The notes: generated from the letters alone by a model not told the origin. A stretch of 8,152 nt of DNA from a bacterium (GCA_021813595.1 JAKAKF010000036.1:1-8152), one strand, 5' to 3'. Numbered from the stretch's first letter, positions 1 to 5,145 are shown. Numbers and translations are program-made.

Positions 1-14
1 TCTTAGAAAAGTTC

Positions 15-32
15 ATCCCTCTCTCTCCGCCA
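15..32 (+). repeat. tRNA-Ser-like 3' end fragment (possible att remnant)
   Basis: The bases ATCCCTCTCTCTCCGCCA read as the end of a tRNA: CCCTC (17-21) as the 3' side of a T stem, TCTCTCC (22-28) as a 7-nt acceptor strand, G29 as discriminator, then CCA (30-32). The preceding GTTC fits the start of a T loop, but two loop bases are missing and the 5' T-stem strand (7-11, AAAAG) cannot pair with CCCTC. It is therefore a fragment, not a functional tRNA. Such 3' fragments are known as attachment-site duplicates left at the far end of elements integrated into tRNA genes; that reading here is inference. Confidence 0.45.
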
Positions 33-80
33 TATGTTCATAATGTTACGCATTATATATATTTATTAAACTATTAATTA

Positions 81-108
81 CGGCACATAGAGAGGGGTTC
101 GAACCCTC
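81..108 (-). repeat. tRNA T-arm and acceptor-like fragment, minus strand
   Basis: On the minus strand 108-92 reads GAGGG-TTCGAAC-CCCTC: a perfect 5-bp T stem with a 7-nt loop matching the TTCRANY consensus. It is followed by a 7-nt acceptor-like strand TCTATGT (91-85), a discriminator-like G (84) and CCG (83-81) where CCA would be expected. No matching 5' acceptor strand, D arm or anticodon arm is found upstream on that strand, so it is not a complete tRNA. The end resembles the plus-strand fragment at 17-32 (both begin CCCTCTCT and end with a discriminator G and CC), making an imperfect inverted repeat about 48 nt apart. Confidence 0.5.
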
Positions 109-144
109 GAAGTGCGGAGCGTTAGCGTAGCACGCAAGAGGGTT
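102..144 (+). repeat. GC-rich inverted-repeat segment upstream of tatA
   Basis: AACCCTC (102-108) is complementary to GAGGGTT (138-144), with an inner TGCG (113-116)/CGCA (133-136) pairing and a small GC-GTTA-GC tip. The segment is much richer in G and C than the surrounding AT-rich sequence. Because CCCTC (104-108) can also pair with GAGGG (92-96), two alternative folds share one strand. Both lie 45-95 bp before the tatA start, so the RNA could be a regulatory leader; equally it may just be repeat-element debris. No U-run follows, so it is not a terminator. Confidence 0.35.
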
Positions 145-175
145 TGCAAGTATTTAAACTTTTCTTAGAAAATAC

Positions 176-183
176 GGAGGTGA
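176..183 (+). promoter_or_regulatory. Ribosome binding site of tatA
   Basis: GGAGGTGA is a near-perfect Shine-Dalgarno sequence, five bases before the ATG at 189. It decides the tatA start: the in-frame TTG at 144 would place this site inside the coding region and add 15 residues before the normal TatA N-terminus. Confidence 0.85.
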
Positions 184-188
184 ATAAC

Positions 189-488
189 ATGTTTGGTTTA
201 GGCATTCCCGAGCTTTTAATTATTTTAGTCGTAGTTTTTTTAATATTCGGAGCCGGCAAACTTCCTCAGATAGGAAGCGGTTTCGGAAAAGCTTTAAGAA
301 ATTTTAAAAACAGTCTTTCCGGAAAGGACGAAATAGACGTAACGCCGCAAAATTCGCAAAACGAAGATGAAGAAATAACCGCTAAACCGAAAAGACGGCA
401 GATAGCTGCTAAAACTACGAGGAAAACAAGTTCTAATTACGATGAATCCGCCGCCCCCAAGAGAAAAAAGACGGTTAAAAAAGCATAA
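189..488 (+). CDS. tatA: Sec-independent (twin-arginine) translocase subunit TatA
   Basis: The 99-residue product is the pore-forming TatA/TatE-type component of the twin-arginine pathway, which moves folded proteins across the inner membrane. The N-terminus (MFGLGIPEL) has the short periplasmic start with a polar Glu8 as in many TatA proteins, one membrane segment at about residues 8-20, the FG hinge at 20-21, and the amphipathic helix with KLPQIG (24-29), [10 protein letters not shown] (31-40). The tail from about 45 is first acidic, then strongly basic and lysine/arginine-rich, probably disordered. Start chosen at ATG 189 because of the strong GGAGGTGA site. tatB and tatC are not in the window, so the Tat genes are dispersed. 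The gene converges on the minus-strand gene with 11 bp between the stops and no terminator. Confidence 0.93.
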   Translation: MFGLGIPELLIILVVVFLIFGAGKLPQIGSGFGKALRNFKNSLSGKDEIDVTPQNSQNEDEEITAKPKRRQIAAKTTRKTSSNYDESAAPKRKKTVKKA

Positions 489-499
489 TTACAATTTGA

Positions 500-1204
500 T
501 TATTTTGCTATTCTGTAAAAGTGGCTTATTGTAATAGAGAAGTTTTTTGAGTTCGGGTTAATATCGAAAAATACCGCCATAAATTTTACCGGATGGTTAG
601 GCAAAATTTCTACGTCGGACATATCGACGCCGTCTTTGTTTTGCAATGCCATATTTATGACTACATTGGACATTTTCTTAAGTTTGTTTAAATTTATGAA
701 ATTTCCGGCATATACGTGTTTTGTCAGCAGAACAATATTTTTTGTGCTGTAAAGTTTGCACGTCAGCTTAACATAGCTTACCGGAAACTTGTTTTTATTT
801 ATCAGATAGCCGGTAATCAATAAATTATTTTCGGGAAGCGCCTCCGATTTGTAAACTAATGTTTTTAAACCGTATAATTTTATATCGGTATTGTTTCCGG
901 GAAATATAATTTTGAATAAGTAGTATGCCGATATTAATGCCGCAATAAAAACTATTATATAAAATATTTTTTTAAAACTGCCCTTAGCTTCGTTTCTTTC
1001 GTATTCACTATAATTTTCTGCGGAATTTGTTTTGCTTTCTTTCTTCCGTGCGGCTTTTTTTTTCGTGCTGCCTGGTTGATTTTCTTCAAAAATAAAATCG
1101 GAAAAATCTTCTTTATCCATTTTTCCAAGCGAAAAAGATTTGTTAGATCCGTCATCTTTCTTAAAAAGTTCGTCGTCGTCTTCGCCTAATTTCCATTTAT
1201 CCAT
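500..1204 (-). CDS. DUF3426-like single-span membrane protein
   Basis: A 234-residue protein of unknown function. Residues 1-79 are charged and low-complexity: acidic first (LGEDDDELF at 6-14 echoed by LGKMDKEDF at 26-34), then a KKKAARKKESK basic stretch. One membrane helix spans about 80-101, giving cytoplasmic N-terminus and periplasmic C-terminus. The C-terminal domain resembles DUF3426: a strand with ITGYLINKNKFPVSYVKL, then LTKHVYAGNFI, and a proline-bearing VEILPNHPVKFMAVF. From memory of that family, deltaproteobacterial members carry an N-terminal CxxC zinc ribbon; no such motif is present here. The ATG has only a weak ribosome binding site. Likely a membrane-anchored periplasmic protein; no enzymatic residues are recognisable. 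Family call rests on pattern, not alignment. Confidence 0.7.
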   Translation of the reverse strand: MDKWKLGEDDDELFKKDDGSNKSFSLGKMDKEDFSDFIFEENQPGSTKKKAARKKESKTNSAENYSEYERNEAKGSFKKIFYIIVFIAALISAYYLFKIIFPGNNTDIKLYGLKTLVYKSEALPENNLLITGYLINKNKFPVSYVKLTCKLYSTKNIVLLTKHVYAGNFINLNKLKKMSNVVINMALQNKDGVDMSDVEILPNHPVKFMAVFFDINPNSKNFSITISHFYRIAK

Positions 1205-1288
1205 GTTATTTTAAATTCGACCTATAATTTATTTTGGCTATGTTAGAATTTATTTTATATTTTATCATATAAACATTATATTTAAAAT

Positions 1289-1316
1289 ATAAAATACTTT
1301 GTATAAAATACTTTGT
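1289..1316. repeat. 14-bp tandem repeat, two copies
   Basis: ATAAAATACTTTGT occurs at 1289-1302 and again, identically, at 1303-1316, followed by a partial third unit ATAA (1317-1320). It lies between the divergent genes and ends 13 bp before the -35 box at 1330. It could be a pair of operator half-sites or simple slippage in AT-rich DNA. Confidence 0.6.
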
Positions 1317-1329
1317 ATAATTTTTTATA

Positions 1330-1359
1330 TTGACATAATAATATAAATTTTGTTAAAAT
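1330..1359 (+). promoter_or_regulatory. Near-consensus sigma70-type promoter
   Basis: A perfect TTGACA -35 box (1330-1335) is followed after 18 bp by TAAAAT (1354-1359), one mismatch from TATAAT, with an extended -10 TG at 1351-1352. Transcription should begin near A1366. The first thing transcribed is a short leader running straight into the terminator at 1388. Confidence 0.7.
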
Positions 1360-1365
1360 TAAATC

Positions 1366-1428
1366 AGTAATTCTTTTCTCCATTTTTCCCCCTGATGTAT
1401 GCCGAATATGTCAGGGGGTTTCTTATTT
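1366..1428 (+). ncRNA. Candidate ~60-nt small RNA or attenuated leader of rfaE2
   Basis: Between the predicted start site of the promoter at 1330-1359 and the end of the terminator U-rich tract there are only about 60 nt: a short unpaired pyrimidine-rich 5' part (TTCTTTTCTCC, 1371-1381) and a strong hairpin. No open frame with a ribosome binding site fits. The nearest downstream gene, rfaE2, starts 87 bp later, so this is either an independent small transcript or a leader with a terminator that limits rfaE2 expression. I do not recognise it as a known RNA family. Both ends are predictions. Confidence 0.4.
1388..1428 (+). terminator. Intrinsic (Rho-independent) terminator
   Basis: CCCCCTGA (1388-1395) pairs perfectly with TCAGGGGG (1411-1418); two G-T wobbles and three A-T pairs extend the stem to 13 pairs (1388-1400 with 1406-1418), closing a 5-nt loop GCCGA. 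The stem is followed by TTTCTTATTT (1419-1428) on the plus strand. No plus-strand protein gene ends upstream, which makes its position, downstream only of a promoter, unusual. Confidence 0.8.
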
Positions 1429-1514
1429 ATATTAAGGGGCAATCTGTTGTTTAATAAATTTAATCTTGCAATTCTTTTTATATTATATAATTTAATATTT
1501 TATATAAGAATTAT

Positions 1515-1988
1515 ATGGAACCTGTAAATATAATTACGCCTAAGAATATAAAAGCAGAGTTGTCGAGACTTAAAGCCGAATCCAAAAAAATTATATTTAC
1601 AAACGGATGCTTCGACATTATACATGCCGGACACATCAGCTATTTAAAAGAGGCAAAAGCCCTCGGCGATATACTTATAGTAGGATTGAACAGCGACGAG
1701 TCGGTAAGGCGCTTAAAAGGCAAAGACAGGCCTATAGTAAACGAACGGGACAGGGCATACGTCCTGGCAAATTTAAAACCGGTCGATTATGTCATTTTAT
1801 TCGACGAAGATACGCCTTGCGAACTTATAAAAGAGATAAAACCGGACGTGCTGGTAAAGGGCGGGGACTATGAAGGAAAAAGTATCGCAGGCAGCGATAT
1901 AGTTGAGGCGTCGGGAGGAAAAACGGTTCTGATAAATTTTATCAAGGGTAAATCTACAAGCGAAATAATAAAGAAAATAAAATCCTGA
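1515..1988 (+). CDS. rfaE2: D-glycero-beta-D-manno-heptose 1-phosphate adenylyltransferase
   Basis: A 157-residue cytidylyltransferase-like enzyme that joins heptose 1-phosphate with ATP to make ADP-heptose, the precursor of lipopolysaccharide inner core. Motifs visible: [12 protein letters not shown] with the nucleotide-binding HAGH at 37-40, the [13 protein letters not shown] block for substrate and nucleotide binding, LVKGGDYEG, and the C-terminal [10 protein letters not shown] that fits the family's STS/II ending. Length matches the stand-alone form, equal to the C-terminal half of the fused HldE of enterobacteria; the kinase half is not in the window. The ATG has a poor ribosome binding site. 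It is followed after 65 bp by the DnaJ-like gene in the same direction. Expression may be limited by the upstream terminator. The equivalent symbol is hldE (C-terminal domain). Confidence 0.9.
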   Translation: MEPVNIITPKNIKAELSRLKAESKKIIFTNGCFDIIHAGHISYLKEAKALGDILIVGLNSDESVRRLKGKDRPIVNERDRAYVLANLKPVDYVILFDEDTPCELIKEIKPDVLVKGGDYEGKSIAGSDIVEASGGKTVLINFIKGKSTSEIIKKIKS

Positions 1989-2053
1989 CCGATATTAAAT
2001 TATAAAATAAAGAAATAAATAAAAATAAAAACTGCAAATCGTCGAAAAGAACT

Positions 2054-2857
2054 ATGAAAGATTTTTATGACATTTTAGGTTTGGACGAAAATGCAGGAGA
2101 ATCTTTAATTAAGAGCAGTTACAGAAGACTTGCCTCAGTATACCATCCCGATAAAAATCCTGAAAATCAAGATAAATTCATAGATATAAACGAAGCATAT
2201 AAAACTCTTTCCGACGACGTTTTAAGAAGAGCATACGACAAAGAGCTAAAAGATTATAAAGCTTTTCAGGCTTCACAATCAGAAAATAAAATAAAACCTT
2301 ACAGAACTAGACTCAGGGACGGAGCTAACGTAAATTTGATTATCGATTTTACCGATGAAATAGAACGGCAGTTTCAGGGAAGCAAAAATCTAAAAGAAAA
2401 TATGGAAAGCTCTGAAATTTTTATAGAAAAAACGATAAATATAGAACGATATGTTAAATGCCCATCCTGTAACGGAGAAGGCAAAGAGAACGGCACGCTA
2501 AGCATGCCTTGTTCTGAATGCCGTGGAACCGGAAATATTAAAAATAAAAGTTCTGGAATCATGGAACTATGCAGAAACTGCGATGGATACGGCGATTTGT
2601 TTTTGTATAAATGCAAAACTTGCAACGGCATGGCCAGGATAAAAACTTCAGAAAAAATAAAATTGAATTTTTCATTAAACGAACTTTTAAATCGCGGCGA
2701 TAAAAACATAATAATCTTTAAAAATATCGGAGACGCCGGCGTTTTCGGCGGAAAAAACGGCAACCTCAATATTGCGGTTAAAATAGACGAAAAGGTCTTA
2801 AATAAAATTAATAAAACCGGCGGAGGTTTTTTAAGTAAATTTTCTTTTTTCAAGTAA
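2054..2857 (+). CDS. Short DnaJ-like co-chaperone with J domain and zinc-finger domain
   Basis: A 267-residue J-domain protein expected to stimulate DnaK ATPase activity in the cytoplasm. The J domain fills residues 1-68, with YDILGL, the invariant HPD at 31-33, and the helix IV region RRAYDKELKDY. The usual long Gly/Phe-rich linker is absent. A cysteine-rich zinc domain has four CxxC pairs (136/139, 153/156, 173/176, 187/190); the first three keep CxxCxGxG, the last reads CKTCNGMA. After it comes part of C-terminal domain I, ending with the recognisable GDAGVFGGKNGNLNIAVKI. Canonical DnaJ is about 370 residues; the second substrate-binding domain and dimerisation tail are missing here. No frameshifted remainder is seen before the next promoter, so it appears to be a natural short form rather than recent breakage. 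The start has only a weak ribosome binding site. Confidence 0.85.
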   Translation: MKDFYDILGLDENAGESLIKSSYRRLASVYHPDKNPENQDKFIDINEAYKTLSDDVLRRAYDKELKDYKAFQASQSENKIKPYRTRLRDGANVNLIIDFTDEIERQFQGSKNLKENMESSEIFIEKTINIERYVKCPSCNGEGKENGTLSMPCSECRGTGNIKNKSSGIMELCRNCDGYGDLFLYKCKTCNGMARIKTSEKIKLNFSLNELLNRGDKNIIIFKNIGDAGVFGGKNGNLNIAVKIDEKVLNKINKTGGGFLSKFSFFK

Positions 2858-2873
2858 TAAAACAAAATATTTC

Positions 2874-2902
2874 TTGACAATTAATAATATTTTGCATAAA
2901 AT
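2874..2902 (+). promoter_or_regulatory. Near-consensus sigma70-type promoter for the GGDEF gene
   Basis: TTGACA (2874-2879) and TAAAAT (2897-2902) are separated by the ideal 17 bp. The predicted start is near 2909, giving a leader of about 70 nt, AT-rich with no obvious structure, before the ATG at 2978. The boxes are the same as those of the promoter at 1330-1359. Confidence 0.72.
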
Positions 2903-2965
2903 TCAAATAAATAAATTGTTATTATAATATATTATTTTTTTAATTAGTCTTAATTTAATATAGAT

Positions 2966-2971
2966 AGGAGA
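2966..2971 (+). promoter_or_regulatory. Ribosome binding site of the GGDEF gene
   Basis: AGGAGA sits six bases before the ATG at 2978 and supports that start. It is one of only two strong Shine-Dalgarno sites in the window, the other being that of tatA. Confidence 0.75.
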
Positions 2972-2977
2972 GATTTT

Positions 2978-3964
2978 ATGGTCGGGGCAGAATTTCAAGA
3001 CAAAAATTTTGAACAGGATATACTTAAAAACGTCGAGATTAAAAATCTTCTTAATTCTTTGGAAGAAGGAGCATTCGTAGTGGATAAAGACGAGAATCTG
3101 GTTTTTTATAACGATGCCGCCCCGGTTATACTAAAAATAAATTTAAATGAATTTTTATATAAAAATATAAAACATACTTATTATTTTGACAATCTTTTTA
3201 AAAACCAACAGATCCCCGAATACATTAGAAATTTAGCTTCGGGATGCAAAATAAGCAACATATGTTATTTGGAAGGCAAAGACCATTATTTTGAAAACGA
3301 AAAAATAGACCTGTTTAGCGACTTGGGAGAAATAAAAGGAGCTTTATATTTAGTCAGAGATATAACTAAAGAAATACAATTGGAAATATCTTTATCTAAC
3401 GAAATTAAAACGGATAATCTTTCAGGATTATACAATTCAAGATTTTTTCGAGAAGAATTAGATAAAGAAATATCGAGATGTTCCAGATACGGACATGATT
3501 TATCTATTTTATTTATAGATATAAATAACTTTAAATATTTAAACGATACGCTTGGACATCAAGCCGGAGACGAAATTATAAAATTTACCGGAGAATCTTT
3601 AAAAAATGCTATAAGAAAAAACGTAGATACCGCCTTTAGATACGGAGGAGACGAATTTACGGTTATTTTGCCGAATACGCCGGCAAAAAGATCTACTATA
3701 GTAGCCAATAGAATTTTATTCAATTTTGACAACGGTTTTAACGAAAAGTTAAAAATGCTTATGTCCGATGAAAATTTTAACGAAAAATTAGATAATTTTA
3801 CTTTAAATAACGACGGAAAATCAAAAAAAATAGGATTGTCTATAGGAATATCAGGATTTAAAAAAGGGAAAAAAGCGGATGAAATAATAGAAGAAGCCGA
3901 TATTGCAATGTATAGGGCAAAACGCGGAAGCGGAAATCAAGTTTTTATTTACGAAGAACAATAA
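2978..3964 (+). CDS. PAS-GGDEF diguanylate cyclase
   Basis: A 328-residue cytoplasmic signalling protein expected to make cyclic di-GMP from two GTP. Residues about 18-130 look like a PAS sensor domain (LLNSLEEGAFVVDKDENLVFYNDAA, ending GALYLVRDITKE), joined by a short helix to a GGDEF domain starting at about DNLSGLYNSRFF. The active-site YGGDEF at 222-227 is intact, with DINNFKYLND upstream and SIGIS plus ADIAMYRAKRGSGNQV downstream. The inhibitory I-site, normally RxxD four residues before RYGGDEF, reads KNVD (214-217) with the arginine shifted to 213, so product inhibition may be weak or absent. A 13-residue duplication (FNEKL at 254 and 267) enlarges a loop before the SIGIS strand. No membrane segment is seen, so the sensed signal is internal. 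It has its own promoter and converges on cbiB. Confidence 0.9.
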   Translation: MVGAEFQDKNFEQDILKNVEIKNLLNSLEEGAFVVDKDENLVFYNDAAPVILKINLNEFLYKNIKHTYYFDNLFKNQQIPEYIRNLASGCKISNICYLEGKDHYFENEKIDLFSDLGEIKGALYLVRDITKEIQLEISLSNEIKTDNLSGLYNSRFFREELDKEISRCSRYGHDLSILFIDINNFKYLNDTLGHQAGDEIIKFTGESLKNAIRKNVDTAFRYGGDEFTVILPNTPAKRSTIVANRILFNFDNGFNEKLKMLMSDENFNEKLDNFTLNNDGKSKKIGLSIGISGFKKGKKADEIIEEADIAMYRAKRGSGNQVFIYEEQ

Positions 3965-3988
3965 AAACAATATTCAATATTTACAACG

Positions 3989-4019
3989 TATATGGCGGTT
4001 TAGTGAGCCTGCCTATATA
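3989..4019. terminator. Possible weak bidirectional terminator between convergent genes
   Basis: An interrupted stem joins TATAT-GGC-GG (3989-3998) to CC-T-GCC-T-ATATA (4008-4019) around a 9-nt loop TTTAGTGAG. It sits in the 71-bp gap where the GGDEF gene and cbiB meet tail to tail. Neither strand has a clean U-run after the stem, so termination efficiency is doubtful; two single-base bulges weaken it further. Confidence 0.35.
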
Positions 4020-4035
4020 AAATATATAATATTAT

Positions 4036-5145
4036 CTATGAAATACGATTATAAATTATAAGTAATACGGTCGTATAAAAGACTGCAATAATTACAGACG
4101 ATACTTCCATTATCCTCACGGTTTCAATTATATTTTCTTCATTCGGATTCTTGTAGTTTTCAAATCCGATAACGGGCCTTCTGCTTTCAACGCCGCCGTA
4201 ATAATTTACGCCGCCCAGTTTAATATTAAGTGCGCCTGCCGTCACGGACTCCAGATGTCCTCCGTTGGGACTAGGGTGATTTTTCCTAAATTTTATAAAA
4301 GATAAAACGGCATCTTTTGCATCATATTTGTTTAAAGTAATACTTAAAATAATTGCAGATAACATCATGAATAAAGCCGTTATTCTGAACGGTATAAAAT
4401 TTAACGCATCGTCTAAGCGAGCAGAAAATTTACCGAATTTTTCGTATTTTTTATTTTTGTATCCGACTATGGAATCCAAAAGATTTACGGTTTTATAAAT
4501 TACGGCAAATAAAACGCCGAAAAATATAATGAAATTAATCCGTAAAAATCCTGTCTTTAACGTTAAGAAATGTTTGTAAAATAGCAATGACGATACTGCT
4601 CCCAAGGTGAAATAAAAAACGACGGAGCCTATTCCGTCGCCTGTATTTTCGGAAACCGATTCGACGACGGCTCTTGAAATTTCCGACGGATTAAGATTCT
4701 TGTTGTCTCTGCCTGCAAGTGAAGAAAGATTTTCTCTTGCGTCGTTTATATCGTCGGTTTTAAGCATTTTATATATTTTTAAGGATTCATGCCTTAATCC
4801 TCCGGTAGAAAGAAAGGAAGCAAGAACATACAGGGAAAAGATATAGAAGAGCGGCGGCGAAATATAAAAGAATATAAAACTTGCCGCAGAAAATATAGCC
4901 GATATAACAATAATAGTTATAACGCTAAAAAAAAAGCCGGATATAATTTTAGGGGAAAATCTATAAAGCAGTTTCTCTATATATACGGCAATTAATCCCA
5001 TTATATTAAGCGGGTGCAGTTTATACTTTAAAAAGCCTGAATAAAATTCGATAATAAATGCCAAAGGAAAAAATAACGCTAAAAGAATAAAGTTAAAAAA
5101 GGGGGAAGGCATACAGTTTACATAATGTATCTTATGGGACATCAT
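4036..5145 (-). CDS. cbiB: Adenosylcobinamide-phosphate synthase CbiB/CobD
   Basis: An integral membrane enzyme of 369 residues in the late cobalamin pathway; it attaches the aminopropanol arm to adenosylcobyric acid. Family landmarks in order: HP at 44-45 with MG at 49-50, AGRDNKNL (R146, D147), ESVSENTGDG (166-171), LLDSIVGYKN (D224) followed by KFSARLDDALNFIPFR, HPSPNGGHLESVTAGAL (from 290) and LGGVNYYGG. Several hydrophobic helices fit a polytopic protein. The stretch between SENTGDG and LLDSIVGY is roughly 25 residues longer than in the forms I recall and adds a hydrophobic segment. Its ATG overlaps the GH57 stop as ATGA, indicating translational coupling. An alternative start at Met12 is possible. 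No other cobalamin gene is nearby. Confidence 0.9.
   Translation of the reverse strand: MMSHKIHYVNCMPSPFFNFILLALFFPLAFIIEFYSGFLKYKLHPLNIMGLIAVYIEKLLYRFSPKIISGFFFSVITIIVISAIFSAASFIFFYISPPLFYIFSLYVLASFLSTGGLRHESLKIYKMLKTDDINDARENLSSLAGRDNKNLNPSEISRAVVESVSENTGDGIGSVVFYFTLGAVSSLLFYKHFLTLKTGFLRINFIIFFGVLFAVIYKTVNLLDSIVGYKNKKYEKFGKFSARLDDALNFIPFRITALFMMLSAIILSITLNKYDAKDAVLSFIKFRKNHPSPNGGHLESVTAGALNIKLGGVNYYGGVESRRPVIGFENYKNPNEENIIETVRIMEVSSVIIAVFYTTVLLIIYNRIS

Larger units (their letters stand above)
1..188. other. Gene-free region upstream of tatA with tRNA-like debris
   Basis: No credible protein gene lies here. The stretch holds a plus-strand tRNA-Ser-like 3' end (15-32), a small dyad ATAATG-5nt-CATTAT (40-56), an AT-rich spacer, a minus-strand T-arm plus acceptor-like segment (81-108), a GC-rich foldable segment (102-144), and a 10-bp direct repeat TCTTAGAAAA at 1-10 and 163-172. 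It ends with the tatA ribosome binding site. The mixture suggests remnants of a tRNA-associated integration or a small repeat element, but the window edge cuts the left side, so its true extent is unknown. No clear promoter for tatA is visible; it must lie in this region or upstream of the window. Confidence 0.6.
1205..1514. other. 310-bp divergent intergenic region
   Basis: This very AT-rich gap separates the minus-strand DUF3426-like gene from plus-strand rfaE2. It contains a 14-bp tandem repeat (1289-1316), a TTGACA/TAAAAT promoter (1330-1359), an intrinsic terminator (1388-1428) and, nearer rfaE2, a perfect TATAAT (1486-1491) preceded by TTGCAA (1466-1471) at only 14 bp, a poor spacing. 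No protein gene is supported; two short open frames start inside the terminator hairpin but have no ribosome binding site. Confidence 0.7.

Noticed and set aside
40..56. Small dyad ATAATG-TTACG-CATTAT as an operator
   Set aside because: Six-base AT-rich arms with 5-nt spacing occur readily by chance here and no promoter is seen next to it.
81..150. A complete tRNA-Ser or tRNA-Tyr gene on the minus strand
   Set aside because: Only the T arm and an acceptor-like 3' strand are present; no D arm, anticodon arm or matching 5' acceptor strand is found upstream on that strand.
144..188. TTG start giving tatA a 15-residue N-terminal extension
   Set aside because: The extension would contain the GGAGGTGA ribosome binding site of the ATG at 189, and TatA proteins begin just before the membrane helix.
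1466..1491. TTGCAA and perfect TATAAT as an rfaE2 promoter
   Set aside because: Spacing is only 14 bp, too short for a standard promoter, and TATAAT-like strings are expected in such AT-rich sequence; kept only as a note in the intergenic entry.
1399..1527. Open frame of 42 hydrophobic codons (and a 19-codon one at 1395-1454) ahead of rfaE2
   Set aside because: Both start inside the terminator hairpin, have no ribosome binding site, and the hydrophobic content is what AT-rich DNA gives by chance.
2374..2880. 168-codon minus-strand open frame opposite the DnaJ-like gene
   Set aside because: It is antisense to a clear zinc-finger domain and has no recognisable family features.
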